64,000 nt of DNA from Calditrichia bacterium (GCA_028284445.1 JANQRS010000081.1:31751-95750); one strand, 5' to 3'. Numbered from the stretch's first letter, positions 44,627-54,177 are shown. Notes: generated by a model not told the origin, from the letters alone. A program made the numbers and translations.

Positions 44627-45739
44627 ATGATGAAAAGGAAACCCAAACATAACTCGGAGAACAAAAATTCTATACTCTCCGTACGCCGCAGCTCTTCCAG
44701 CAAGAAGTCGCAGTGGCGAACTGGTGAGGATTCGCTAGTGAAGATCCATGGAACGATCGGTAACCAGCGTGTCAATTCTCTTTTGACCTCTGCTGGTGCT
44801 ACGCCATCGTCGCTACAAAGACAGCAAGGCACCACTTTCGATATTAATACTGTCGATTGGTCAAAAGGTGTGGCCGCCGCCGAGAGCCTGGCGAATAAAC
44901 GGGATAATGCTTCGAAGGCCAGAGCGTTGAATTATTACAAATCCCTGGTTGTCCGGGCTACCGCCCAAGTTACGGCCCCGGCGCCTCTCTTGGACAAGAA
45001 ACCCACGACTAAAGATATTCGCTGGAGTTGGAAAACCGGCGGAAAATGGGGGGCAACTGTCGATCCCAAATTAGTCGACAACCATCCCGGAGACCACTGG
45101 AAGTGGATTCTGTTCAATCCTAGCGCTGTGCCAAAAGACGAAACCTGGACGATTAGTGCCATAGTGCATGAATTGGATCATGCAGCCCATGCCCTGGCTC
45201 TCTATGAGGCTTGGAAGAAAGAACCTAAAAAACCCCAGTGGGATACTTTTTATGTGAATCACTTCGACAACTGGACTGAAAAAGCGATTAAAGTTGGTGA
45301 AGCTGCCGGAGTAGTAGGAGCAATTGGCGGACTACCGTCCAAGATCCGCCCCTCAGCTATTGAATTCAGAGCGTATACAGAACAATTGGTTCAATTCTTC
45401 CACAAATATGAACACAATTATCGGGATCTAGTTGTTAAGGGAACCGTATTGCATTATCCCCTGAAGAAGCAGGCGGTGGCAGCGACTATAGCGGATCCAG
45501 CTCTGGATCTCGCAACTGCGAGGCAAAAACTCCTGGATTATTTCAATGATCCACCGGTGGCAGACAAGGCCAGGAAAAGAGCTGTCAAAATCCTATTAGC
45601 AGCCGCTTTCAAAGGTGCGGTTCTTTTATTCCGGCCAGCTGGGGATCAAGAACAGATGAAGAAGGACTTTAAGGATATATTCGATTTTCAATTTACGCGA
45701 GAAGAGCGGCGCCAGGTTTTTAGAACTTACAAACCATAA
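44627..45739 (+). CDS. Putative cargo: GN-motif N-terminus, HExxH peptidase
   Basis: 370 residues (ATG 44627; ATG 44630 is also possible). The basic N-terminus contains SLVKIHGTIGNQRVNSLL (about 36-53), then an SSLQRQ segment. The middle domain holds a zinc-peptidase site IVHELDHAAHA (HELDH about 181-185), with a possible third ligand Glu246 in AIEFRAYTEQ. The C-terminal third is helical and charged. No signal peptide is present. A TATAAT hexamer at 44603-44608 could be the -10 of its own promoter, but no good -35 is seen. A two-TM small protein follows after 68 bases. Confidence 0.68.
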   Translation: MMKRKPKHNSENKNSILSVRRSSSSKKSQWRTGEDSLVKIHGTIGNQRVNSLLTSAGATPSSLQRQQGTTFDINTVDWSKGVAAAESLANKRDNASKARALNYYKSLVVRATAQVTAPAPLLDKKPTTKDIRWSWKTGGKWGATVDPKLVDNHPGDHWKWILFNPSAVPKDETWTISAIVHELDHAAHALALYEAWKKEPKKPQWDTFYVNHFDNWTEKAIKVGEAAGVVGAIGGLPSKIRPSAIEFRAYTEQLVQFFHKYEHNYRDLVVKGTVLHYPLKKQAVAATIADPALDLATARQKLLDYFNDPPVADKARKRAVKILLAAAFKGAVLLFRPAGDQEQMKKDFKDIFDFQFTREERRQVFRTYKP

Positions 45740-45807
45740 TTAATAATGCGCTGTTACTTCAAAAGCAGTCCGCTTCATCCAGGGACCACAATAAAGGAGG
45801 CTAAACA

Positions 45808-46068
45808 ATGGACACAAACCTAATTGACTTAATTGGACTTGTCTTTGCCCTGATTGGAGCGATTGTGTTGGCCTGCGGTCTAATTATTTCCCGCAAGCAG
45901 GCCCTGAGGGTCGGTGTTGCCCGCTACGCTGATGACAGTGACGAACAGAATATTTGCCTGCCGCATGTGCGCGATGAACTTCGGGAATCCCGCTTTTCAC
46001 TGACAGGTCTTGTTTTTCTGATCATAGGCTTTTTGTTGCAGATTGTGGCGCGAGGCGATTTTCTATGA
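45808..46068 (+). CDS. Small two-TM membrane protein
   Basis: 86 residues after a perfect AAAGGAGG ribosome site. Residues about 5-28 (IDLIGLVFALIGAIVLACGL) and about 64-82 (LTGLVFLIIGFLLQIVARG) are transmembrane helices, and the loop between is polar. It could be an immunity protein for the metallopeptidase encoded upstream, or an unrelated membrane protein. No family is recognised. Confidence 0.6.
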   Translation: MDTNLIDLIGLVFALIGAIVLACGLIISRKQALRVGVARYADDSDEQNICLPHVRDELRESRFSLTGLVFLIIGFLLQIVARGDFL

Positions 46069-46134
46069 ATTTTCGGATATCCGGCTTTGATAGATGCCTG
46101 ATCAGGGAACTATTAATACTCGCTCGGAGCAAAA

Positions 46135-48783
46135 ATGAAGACTTCGAACAAACATAGCATCCTTATTCCTTACGGTCGACGCAAAGATTATTTGTTCAAA
46201 TGTTTAGGAGCAATTCGGAAACAGCAGATACATTCCGAAATTATTGTTGTTGACATGTACAATGATGATCTTGACTTATCAAAATTCCAGGCAAGATACA
46301 TTGCGCTAAACCATTCGGAAGAAAATTTTCAGAGATCTGTTTGTCTCAATCGAGCGGTTGAACATGCGACCGGAGAGTACGTGTCTATCATTGACTGCGA
46401 TATGATTGTAAGTCCGGGTTGGTATAAAGCGATATTGAAGAAACTCCATCCAACCACAGTCATCGTTACTCCTGTATTTATGCAGGCTGCGAAACCCAGT
46501 CAGGCTTTTCTCGCAGATAGAATGCCGCTTCAGGAATTTATTTCTACATCCGGAGAGCACAAAAAAGGCGCTCGAAGCCAAATTACAGTGCTGGGTAAGC
46601 ACTTACTGCGTAAACCGTTTCGGGAAGAATATGAAGGCTACGGCGCAGAAGATGATGAATTAAACGCGCGTCTTGCCAAGAGTTTTAGATTCTTGCATCT
46701 AAATAAGACGACCCCTTTCTATCATGTGCATCATCCCCGAAATCTGTCCACGCCGTACTTTGAAAGATTAGCTGAAAACCGGACTATCTATCGTGAGCAT
46801 CTGGCTGGTCTGCAACCGCGGCTCGGTATCTACGTGGCAGCCTATCATTCTTCACGAATTTTGCATACCCACCTCGCCAAAATAGCTAAAAACACTGAAA
46901 TGGAATTTGACTATTACATCGCAGACAACAGTAAGCAGCCTGACGAAAAAGAGCGTTTTGCTGAAATAATCAAACAATATGACTTTGTGACTGAATTGCA
47001 CTCACCGTCATCCAGTCACGGTGATACATTGCAGTACATGGTCGAACAAACTACCAATGAGATTATTGCACTTTTTGATGTGGATGCTTTTCCACACAAG
47101 CCCTGGGATCACTGGGCACTGGAGAAATTGCAGGTAAAGAAATTGGTCGGGGTGCTGTCTTATGTTGCGAGCCGTGAGATTGATTATCATTTGCATCCAT
47201 CTTTTATGGTCTTTCAACGCAGTTTTCTGGAACAAAACGATCTTGATTTACGGGCGGGACGTCTTTCTACCAGGAACACGAATCGTCAGCCGGGACTTGA
47301 CCCTGCCGGCAAGCTGACGTGCTTTTTGAAGGAGCGAAACTGGTTTACGCCGGCACATATTGAAGCGTTGCTGCCTACAAAGGTAGAAGTTCCTTTTCAT
47401 GAGCCGTTTCAATGGGGTGGCAGCGAGCAATTACGCCGTGGATTCGGGGTGACTTACAATGATTTGATTTTTCATTTCTGGTACGGGCGCAACTTATATG
47501 AGTCTCTGCCAATTTATGACGATGAAAAACGCCTGGTCGTTTCTGTAGAGCTGCTTGACCGTATTGTACAAAAATATACTGAGGCAGATAAAGAAATAAT
47601 TGATACTAACAGTGATTTCTCCGTGGGAGGGGATTTAGTAGAAGCAATCCGGCAGTTGGCGCCTGAAAAAGGTGTCGGGCTAGATCTGGGCGCCGGAAAT
47701 TTAGTGTCCGCCGCTGCCTTGGCGGAAAAGTGTCAGCAAGTATTCTCTTTAGAAGAGGATAAAAACCGTGCGATCCTTCTACTTTCGAGCGCTGCAGCGA
47801 ACATAAAAGTGATGTATTCACCCCTTAAGAAGGGAAATTACCCATATCAAAATTTCGGTAAATTGAATGCTATTGTGGTTGATGGGCCAAGAGGTCATCG
47901 TAGACAGGGGGTCTTGGCCTGGCTTGACGATTTGGAAGAAGAAGGATTGGTTTTCCTGGACGACACCCAGCGTCCACAAATCAGGCAGTTAGGCAAATTG
48001 ATAGAGCAAAAGGGCTTTCAGATAATAAAAGAAAGTGAGTCCAGTCTACACAGAACCTGGACCGTTTTGCAGAAAAAGAAGCAACCAAAGGCATTGATTG
48101 CCCTGTTAATGCTTTCCTATAATCGCAGTGAATACACCCGTATGACACTTGAATCATTCTATGAGGTTGATTGTGGAATTGATCACCGGGATATCAATTT
48201 TACAGTCATTGATCAAACTTCCACGGATGACAGTGTGAAGCAGATTGAGATATTCCGCGGAGATCATTCTGACATCATCGACCATTTTATCATTGGAGAT
48301 CAGAATCGGGGAGCCTACGGCGGTTTCGGCTATTTTGTAAGCCATTATAGTGGTCTCTCTCCTTTCATTTGCAAAATTGATAACGACAGTATATTCACGC
48401 CGGGCTGGCTCAGTAAGCTGCTGGAGAGCTTGAAGGCCTTTCCTGAATTAGGTGTTGTTGGTGCTCAGGAACAAGCAGTGCAAGGAAAGAATAATCAGCC
48501 GGTATTGAATAAAGCTGGAATCGGTTATTTCCCAGCCAGATTTGTTGGAGGCCGATTTCTCGCACGAAGAGAAGTGTTTGCGAAGCATAAACCTGGCAGT
48601 GTGGGCACTTTCGGATGGGCCAAGTTTCAGCAAAAACTTATTAACGACTACCATATCGGATGGTGTATTCCAGTAAGTCTTATCGAACATGTTGGGGATT
48701 GGAATTTTCAACACCCCAAATCTATTAAGAATGAAAAATATGTCCGGTATTTCAAAAATACAGGCAGAATGCGTGGCGCATAA
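46135..48783 (+). CDS. Four-module glycosyltransferase with internal methyltransferase-like domain (paralogue 1)
   Basis: 882 residues. Module 1 (about 1-225) is GT2-like: SILIPYGRRKDYLFKCL, YVSIIDCDMIVSPGW (about 86), YGAEDDELNARLAK. Module 2 (about 229-480) is a second GT-A-like fold: RLGIYVAAYHSSRI, ALFDVDAFPHKPW (about 311). Module 3 (about 495-650) resembles a Rossmann methyltransferase, with GLDLGAGN (about 515) and NAIVVDGPRGH. Module 4 (about 655-882) is GT2 with LLMLSYNRSEYTRM and KIDNDSIFTPGW (about 748). There is no membrane segment. The next gene is a full-length paralogue. The acceptor is unknown. Confidence 0.78.
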   Translation: MKTSNKHSILIPYGRRKDYLFKCLGAIRKQQIHSEIIVVDMYNDDLDLSKFQARYIALNHSEENFQRSVCLNRAVEHATGEYVSIIDCDMIVSPGWYKAILKKLHPTTVIVTPVFMQAAKPSQAFLADRMPLQEFISTSGEHKKGARSQITVLGKHLLRKPFREEYEGYGAEDDELNARLAKSFRFLHLNKTTPFYHVHHPRNLSTPYFERLAENRTIYREHLAGLQPRLGIYVAAYHSSRILHTHLAKIAKNTEMEFDYYIADNSKQPDEKERFAEIIKQYDFVTELHSPSSSHGDTLQYMVEQTTNEIIALFDVDAFPHKPWDHWALEKLQVKKLVGVLSYVASREIDYHLHPSFMVFQRSFLEQNDLDLRAGRLSTRNTNRQPGLDPAGKLTCFLKERNWFTPAHIEALLPTKVEVPFHEPFQWGGSEQLRRGFGVTYNDLIFHFWYGRNLYESLPIYDDEKRLVVSVELLDRIVQKYTEADKEIIDTNSDFSVGGDLVEAIRQLAPEKGVGLDLGAGNLVSAAALAEKCQQVFSLEEDKNRAILLLSSAAANIKVMYSPLKKGNYPYQNFGKLNAIVVDGPRGHRRQGVLAWLDDLEEEGLVFLDDTQRPQIRQLGKLIEQKGFQIIKESESSLHRTWTVLQKKKQPKALIALLMLSYNRSEYTRMTLESFYEVDCGIDHRDINFTVIDQTSTDDSVKQIEIFRGDHSDIIDHFIIGDQNRGAYGGFGYFVSHYSGLSPFICKIDNDSIFTPGWLSKLLESLKAFPELGVVGAQEQAVQGKNNQPVLNKAGIGYFPARFVGGRFLARREVFAKHKPGSVGTFGWAKFQQKLINDYHIGWCIPVSLIEHVGDWNFQHPKSIKNEKYVRYFKNTGRMRGA

Positions 48784-48797
48784 AACCAGGATTAACG

Positions 48798-51437
48798 ATG
48801 ACATCGAGAAAACATAGTATCATCATTGCTTACGGCAAACGAAAAGGATATTTACTTAAATGTTTGGCATCTATTCGGAAACATGGCGTAGATTCTGAAA
48901 TTATTGTGGTTGATATGCATAATGATGATCTTGACTTATCGCAATTTCAGACTAGGTATATTGCTCTAAACCGAGCGCAGGGAATCTTCCATAAATCAGT
49001 TTGCCTTAACCGGGCCATTCGAGAGGCTTCGGGCGAATATGTGTCCATTATAGATTGCGATATGGTGATAAGCCCCGGATGGTTCCAGGAGATATCGAAA
49101 AGGCTACATCCGACAACTGTTCTTGTTACCCCGGTATTTATGCAACCTGAGAATGCTACTCGTGCGTTAATGCAAGACAAGATGTTGTTTTCGGAATTCA
49201 TGAATCAACCCGGCCGATATAAGCGCCGGGGCAAAAGTCAAATTACGTTGAGACGTCAGCACTTATTGCAGTATCCTCTGCGTGAAGAGTATATCGGCTA
49301 CGGCGCAGAAGATTCGGAACTCAATGCGCGTTTGGCTAAAAGCTTTTGTTTTTATGAATTGGACAAGAAATTTGCCTTTTATCATATGCATCATCCGCGC
49401 AGGGAACCGACGCCGTATTACCGACGATTGTCTCAGAATCGTCGAATCTATCGTCAGCATTTGGCAGGCTTGAAGCCCCGACTTGGTATTTATGTCGCCG
49501 CCTATCATGCTTCAAAAATCCTTCCGACACATCTCGCAAAGATCGCTGAATTTACTGAATCCGAATTCGATTATTATATTGCTGACAACAGCAAGGAACC
49601 TGCCGAAAAAAAACGTTTTGCTGAAATAATTCAGGACTACAAATTTGTTACTGAAGTGGACTCACCGTCTTCCCGTCATGGTAATACATTACAATACATG
49701 GTGGAACATACTGCTAACGAAATAATCGCATTGTTTGATGTCGATGCATTTCCGTTAAGGCCCTGGGACCGCTGGGCGCTACGGAAATTAAAGAGAAAGA
49801 AAGTGGTTGGAGTACTATCACATGTCGCCAGCAGGGAAATCGATTATCACATACATCCCTCTTTTATGGTGTTTCGGAGGAGTTTTCTTGAGCAGAATCA
49901 TCTTGATTTGCTGTCAGGACGTCTTAGCCGCCGACGTACTAGCCGCTCGCCGTCGCTCGATCCCGCTGGCAAGGTTACTTGCTTTCTGAAGGATCGCAAA
50001 GAGTTCAATCCTCGGCACGTTGAAGCACTATTGCCAACTCAGGTGGAAGTCCCCTTTCAGGAGCCATTTCAATGGCATGGTTCAACTAAACTACGTCGGG
50101 GCTTTGGTGTTACCTATAATGACATGATCTTCCATTTTTGGTATAGCCGGAATTTGCATAACTCATCGCCGATATATGATGACCACAAGCAATTGGTTGT
50201 TTCAGAGAAGCAGATCAATCAAATTGTCAAAAAATATACGATGAAAAAGGCTGAAAAAACAAAAGTTGATAGTGTATTTCCAATTAAAACAAATTTGGCG
50301 AAGGCAATTCGGGAACTGGTTCCAAGTGGGGGTATTGGCCTCGAGCTCGGGGCCGGTAATCTTCTGTCAGCCGCAGCACTTGCGGAAAAATGCCGGGTTG
50401 TTTTCTCATTAGATGAGAATAAAGAACGTGCGGACCGGCTGGCATCGCTTGCTTCGTCGAATATAAATGTCCTCTATTCACCTCTGGAGAATAACAACTT
50501 CCCTTATCAACATTTTGGGCAATTGGATGCCATAGTTGTGGATGGCGTCGAAAGGACGAATGAGCAATGGGTCTTGCCGTGGCTATCCAATTTGCGACCT
50601 GGCGGTTTAATTTTTCTGAATGATTCACAGAGATCGCAAACAAAAAAACTCAGAGCTATCATTGAGAAAATCGGATTTACGATTGCAAAAGACGGAAATG
50701 AGGAGCCTGGCAAATCCTGGGTTGCCTTAGAAAGGCAGCAAAAGGCCGAATCCTGGATCGATTTATTGATGCTCTCATATAATCGCAGCGAATATACTCG
50801 TCTTACGTTAGAGTCGTTTTTGGAGGTTGACTGTGGTATTCCGCGTGAATTTATAAACTTTACTGTAATTGACCAGGCATCCACTGATGATAGTGTCAGA
50901 GAGATTGCGACTTTCTTACGAGCCAATCCCGGGGCTATTGATCATTTTATCGTTTCTGAGCAAAACCGCGGGGCATCTGGTGGCTTCGGCTATTTTTTGC
51001 AAAATGGCCATGTATCTTCGGAATTCGTAGGTAAAATTGACAATGACAGTATTTTTACACCAGGTTGGTTAAGAAAGCTTTATGAAAGTTTGCGCGCTCA
51101 TCCAAAATTAGGAGTAGTAGCCGCGCAGGAAGATGCCCGCCAGGGCGAAAATAATCGGGCCGTAATTGATGCTGTGGGAGTTGGATACTATCCAGCCAGA
51201 TTTGTCGGCGGTCGATTTCTCGCTCGCAAAGATGTCTTTGAAAACAATATTCCAGGTGGTTCAGGTGTACGTGGCTGGACAAAATTTCAGAAAAAAAACA
51301 TCCAGGAATTTGATATAGGATGGTGTATTCCGGCCTGTGTTATTGAACATGTTGGTGATTGGAGCTTTCATCACCCAAAGGCCATCAAGAATCCCAAATA
51401 TATCAAATATTTCAAAGTCACAGGTAGAATGCGCTGA
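48798..51437 (+). CDS. Four-module glycosyltransferase with internal methyltransferase-like domain (paralogue 2)
   Basis: 879 residues, collinear with the preceding gene over its entire length: SIIIAYGKRKGYLLKCLASI, YVSIIDCDMVISPGW, RLGIYVAAYHASKI, ALFDVDAFPLRPW, GLELGAGN and KIDNDSIFTPGW all recur. This indicates a tandem duplication followed by clear divergence, so both copies are likely under selection for different acceptors or sugars. The gene starts 14 bases after the first copy ends. The methyltransferase-like module keeps a glycine-rich loop, but I cannot confirm S-adenosylmethionine binding. Confidence 0.78.
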   Translation: MTSRKHSIIIAYGKRKGYLLKCLASIRKHGVDSEIIVVDMHNDDLDLSQFQTRYIALNRAQGIFHKSVCLNRAIREASGEYVSIIDCDMVISPGWFQEISKRLHPTTVLVTPVFMQPENATRALMQDKMLFSEFMNQPGRYKRRGKSQITLRRQHLLQYPLREEYIGYGAEDSELNARLAKSFCFYELDKKFAFYHMHHPRREPTPYYRRLSQNRRIYRQHLAGLKPRLGIYVAAYHASKILPTHLAKIAEFTESEFDYYIADNSKEPAEKKRFAEIIQDYKFVTEVDSPSSRHGNTLQYMVEHTANEIIALFDVDAFPLRPWDRWALRKLKRKKVVGVLSHVASREIDYHIHPSFMVFRRSFLEQNHLDLLSGRLSRRRTSRSPSLDPAGKVTCFLKDRKEFNPRHVEALLPTQVEVPFQEPFQWHGSTKLRRGFGVTYNDMIFHFWYSRNLHNSSPIYDDHKQLVVSEKQINQIVKKYTMKKAEKTKVDSVFPIKTNLAKAIRELVPSGGIGLELGAGNLLSAAALAEKCRVVFSLDENKERADRLASLASSNINVLYSPLENNNFPYQHFGQLDAIVVDGVERTNEQWVLPWLSNLRPGGLIFLNDSQRSQTKKLRAIIEKIGFTIAKDGNEEPGKSWVALERQQKAESWIDLLMLSYNRSEYTRLTLESFLEVDCGIPREFINFTVIDQASTDDSVREIATFLRANPGAIDHFIVSEQNRGASGGFGYFLQNGHVSSEFVGKIDNDSIFTPGWLRKLYESLRAHPKLGVVAAQEDARQGENNRAVIDAVGVGYYPARFVGGRFLARKDVFENNIPGGSGVRGWTKFQKKNIQEFDIGWCIPACVIEHVGDWSFHHPKAIKNPKYIKYFKVTGRMR

Positions 51438-51616
51438 GAATTGTTGAGCCCCGAGTTGGACTGCTAGCGGTAGGGTCTTGTTGCACATTTTACATTGTCA
51501 ATCCTTGTGTCATTAGAGGTGGACAGAGTATCGACTGACAAGAAAAGACTGTCTTTAGGTATTTTTATTTATTATATAGAAAAAAGTAGCGCCCTTGAAC
51601 AATTGTGGGAGGTCAT

Positions 51617-52426
51617 ATGCAATCATACCAATACAAAAGCAATAACCAATCGACTGACCGGGCGAATATCCGTCGTTCAACCTCTGCTGTCAAGCAACGT
51701 TCTGAGAGCCGAAACCACATCATGCAACTTCATCAGTCTCTAGGTAATCAGGCGATTCAACGCATCATTCAAAAGAAGCTTACGATTGGCAAACCGGACG
51801 ATAAATATGAGCAAGAGGCTGATCAAGTGGCTAAACAAGTGGTGAATATGGAAAGCGGCACAGCTAATCAGAATCTACAGAAACAGGAACCGGAAGAAGA
51901 TTTACAAACCAAACCACAGGACGTTCAACGGCAGACAATGGGTGAGGAAGAGGAGATGCAAATGAAGCCGGATATCCAAAGAATGGATACTGAAGAAGAG
52001 GACATGCAAATGAGGGTGGATATCCAAAGAATGGATACTGAGGAAGAGGGTTTGCAAACCAAACCGCTCGATATTCAGCGCATGGGAGAGGAAGAAGAGA
52101 TGCGAATGAAGGAGAGCCGATCTGACTCGCAAACGGCCACTCCCGATGTTGAAGCCGGTATTCGGCGAGCTGAAGGTAGTGGCCAGCCACTTGCCGGCAA
52201 TGTCCGCGCGCCAATGGAGCGAGCCTTTGGTAGTGATTTTGGGCGCGTCCGTATTCACACAGATGCTCAATCGAACACATTGAATCAGGCTGTAAATGCC
52301 AGGGCCTTTACAACCGGTCAAAACATATTCTTTAAACAAGGTGAATACAATCCCTCTTCTTCCGCAGGAAAAGAGCTGCTGGCTCATGAATTAACGCATG
52401 TTGTGCAACAAAATGGTCGAAAATAG
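51617..52426 (+). CDS. DUF4157 (eCIS core domain) protein
   Basis: 269 residues from ATG 51617 after GGGAGG. The cargo-like motif MQLHQSLGNQAIQRIIQKKL lies at about 36-55, followed by KPDDKYEQEADQVAKQV. Residues about 85-175 hold acidic repeats such as DIQRMDTEEE. The C-terminus is a canonical DUF4157 domain: PLAGNVRAPMERAFGSDFGR, VRIHTDAQS, AVNARAFTTGQNIFF and the metal-site ending LLAHELTHVVQQ. DUF4157 is a marker of proteins linked to extracellular contractile injection systems. The protein stops right after this domain, whereas relatives usually continue into a toxin. A degraded toxin-like sequence follows. Confidence 0.9.
   Translation: MQSYQYKSNNQSTDRANIRRSTSAVKQRSESRNHIMQLHQSLGNQAIQRIIQKKLTIGKPDDKYEQEADQVAKQVVNMESGTANQNLQKQEPEEDLQTKPQDVQRQTMGEEEEMQMKPDIQRMDTEEEDMQMRVDIQRMDTEEEGLQTKPLDIQRMGEEEEMRMKESRSDSQTATPDVEAGIRRAEGSGQPLAGNVRAPMERAFGSDFGRVRIHTDAQSNTLNQAVNARAFTTGQNIFFKQGEYNPSSSAGKELLAHELTHVVQQNGRK
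51880..52115 (+). repeat. Imperfect acidic repeats in DUF4157 gene
   Basis: Four or five imperfect copies of a unit near QMKPDIQRMDTEEE are encoded here. The DNA segments 51967-52000 and 52012-52045, which contain GGATATCCAAAGAATGGATA, are nearly identical. Such Gln/Glu-rich spacers are usual before DUF4157. Confidence 0.75.
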
Positions 52427-52458
52427 GCTGATTACTAGTAGGCCGAGGGGAAAAATAA

Positions 52459-53204
52459 GAATTTGCCAAGGTTGAGCTGAAAAAAGCTGAGCTAAATAGA
52501 ACGCCCGAAGCGAGTTTACAGGCTCTGTCACCTCATGTGTTTAAGAGCAACAGGATTCGTTGTGCATTCACAAAGCTTAGGTCTTTCAAATATCCTATAC
52601 AGAAACTCGAAATTATTTCTCATGCAGGAGGCGGAAGCATCGGTGAGGTGCTGAAAGATGGGAAAGGGTATGCAGGAACGACAAATTATGTTGCAGAGCG
52701 CATTAAATCCGGTATCGGTAATCTGGGTGCCAAAGCTCCGCAAGAAGTGAAAATACTCTCATGTGATGCTGGGAGTACGCCTCATATACAAGCAAATTTG
52801 AGAAAGCCATCGGCGATTTAACAATCGGGGCGCCGGAGAATTCAAATTTCATCTCTGCAAGAATCCCTAAACTCGACAATAAAAGAGTGACTCCAAGGAT
52901 GTTGAAATCCTATGATCGAGCATTTCTTGAGAAAATTATCAGGCAGATGGGTGTGATAAAGTATTATGACTATGTCCTTGGCGTTCCGCATCCGAAAGAT
53001 AAAAAGTTAACAGAAAAGCAAAAGATGGACGAATTGATCAAGATTCTGAAACAAAGAGCGCTGATCCCCTTAATCGCCTATAATGCCCCACCAGGATATT
53101 GTGATGCTATCCCTTACTGGAATGCCCCAATCAAAAAAAGTGGAACGAATTCAAGCTTCGATACCGAGGGGGTCGTTGAGATAGATGTTACTAAAGTTAA
53201 ATGA
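52459..53204 (+). pseudogene. Frameshifted toxin-like C-terminal domain remnant
   Basis: Two adjacent frames read as one broken protein. The first (open from about 52459 to 52821) contains KLEIISHAGGGSIGEVL and PQEVKILSCDAGSTPHIQAN. The second frame picks up near 52796 with FEKAIGDLTIGAPENSNFIS and runs to 53204. The point of change is about 52790-52800, so a single frameshift explains it. The SHxGG and LSCDAG motifs followed by an LxIGAPxxS segment look like a toxin domain of the caspase-like or hydrolase kind seen at the C-terminus of polymorphic toxins, but I cannot name it. It starts about 30 bases after the DUF4157 stop, so it may once have been the toxin part of that protein. It could also be an assembly error. 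Confidence 0.6.
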
Positions 53205-53349
53205 AGGTCCGATTCGTCAGGTTAAGTAATCCCAACCCCATTGCTTCCCCAATCGATTTTTCGTACATTCAATTAAAGACGCACGCGGCAGAGCCGCGTA
53301 CGAGCGCACCGATCAACAAACTGACGAATCAACTATTTAACCAATCACC

Positions 53350-54042
53350 ATGTCCAAATCCTCCATCCCTCGCGCAATATTCATGAGCACCTTCATGCTC
53401 TTGCTGCTTACTGCTGCCGGCGCAGGCGCCTTCTACTACCTTATTATCTATCCTGCCCAAAGTGCCGTGAATGAATTTGCCATCGATGTCGCTGATACAT
53501 TCCGCGATCGATTCCAGTTTACACCGCAGATCACCATCGATAAACGGGTCGTGGTTGAAAGCTCAACACCCATTCTTGAGATTGCCCTGCTTGAAAGAAA
53601 AGCCAGACATCGATTTCAGGCCAAAGATCGCAGTATTTGGGGCACCAAAATCCTCTATTTGCAAGGGGAGTATACCGCTAAAGCCGGCTATGATTTGAAA
53701 GATGAAACCTACTCAATTGCTATCGAGAGCGGTGACAGCACGATAGTGCGTCTGCGCTTACCGGACCCGGAAATTCTGTCATTTGAGACCGATAGTATTG
53801 CTGTTCTACGCGACGAAGATGGCTGGTGGAACGAAGTGACTGCAGAAGAGCGTCAGGTGGCCATCGGCCACATGAAACGGGAAGCCCGCCTGCGAGTGAT
53901 TGAGCAAGGTATCCTGAAAGAAGTTGAGACGGCTGTTGAGGAAGAATTGCTGAACATGATCACCAAATCCGACATACAAAATAAAGTGGTTCTGATCTGG
54001 GAAGATAACGGAACGATAAAGAACAATACCGGGATTCGTTGA
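53350..54042 (+). CDS. DUF4230-like membrane-anchored protein
   Basis: 230 residues. One N-terminal transmembrane segment (about 10-32, FMSTFMLLLLTAAGAGAFYY) anchors a periplasmic or extracellular domain. The sequence QITIDKRVVVESSTPILEIA, then LYLQGEYTAKAGYDL and a C-terminal helix rich in Glu and Arg (EARLRVIEQGILKEVETAVE), fits the DUF4230 family of unknown function. Genes from here rightwards are no longer injection-related. Confidence 0.68.
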   Translation: MSKSSIPRAIFMSTFMLLLLTAAGAGAFYYLIIYPAQSAVNEFAIDVADTFRDRFQFTPQITIDKRVVVESSTPILEIALLERKARHRFQAKDRSIWGTKILYLQGEYTAKAGYDLKDETYSIAIESGDSTIVRLRLPDPEILSFETDSIAVLRDEDGWWNEVTAEERQVAIGHMKREARLRVIEQGILKEVETAVEEELLNMITKSDIQNKVVLIWEDNGTIKNNTGIR

Positions 54043-54043
54043 T

Positions 54044-54069
54044 GATCGTTGATCGTTGATCGTTGATCG
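54044..54069. repeat. Heptamer repeat GATCGTT x about 3.7
   Basis: Three full copies and one partial copy of GATCGTT begin 2 bases after the stop codon of the DUF4230 gene. Same 7-base period as the repeats at 86 and 63905. Confidence 0.9.
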
Positions 54070-54177
54070 GAAGAACCGCCGAGAATGAAATGTCGAATGA
54101 CAAATGACAAATTACCGCTTCGACCTCTCAACGCTTCAACGAATTTATTTTGTAGCACAAACCGTCTGGAGACCAAC

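Noticed and set aside
53201..53386. 61-residue open frame between the toxin remnant and the DUF4230 gene
   Set aside because: It is Pro/Asn-rich low-complexity translation overlapping the start of the DUF4230 gene, with no ribosome site and no similarity I can recognise.
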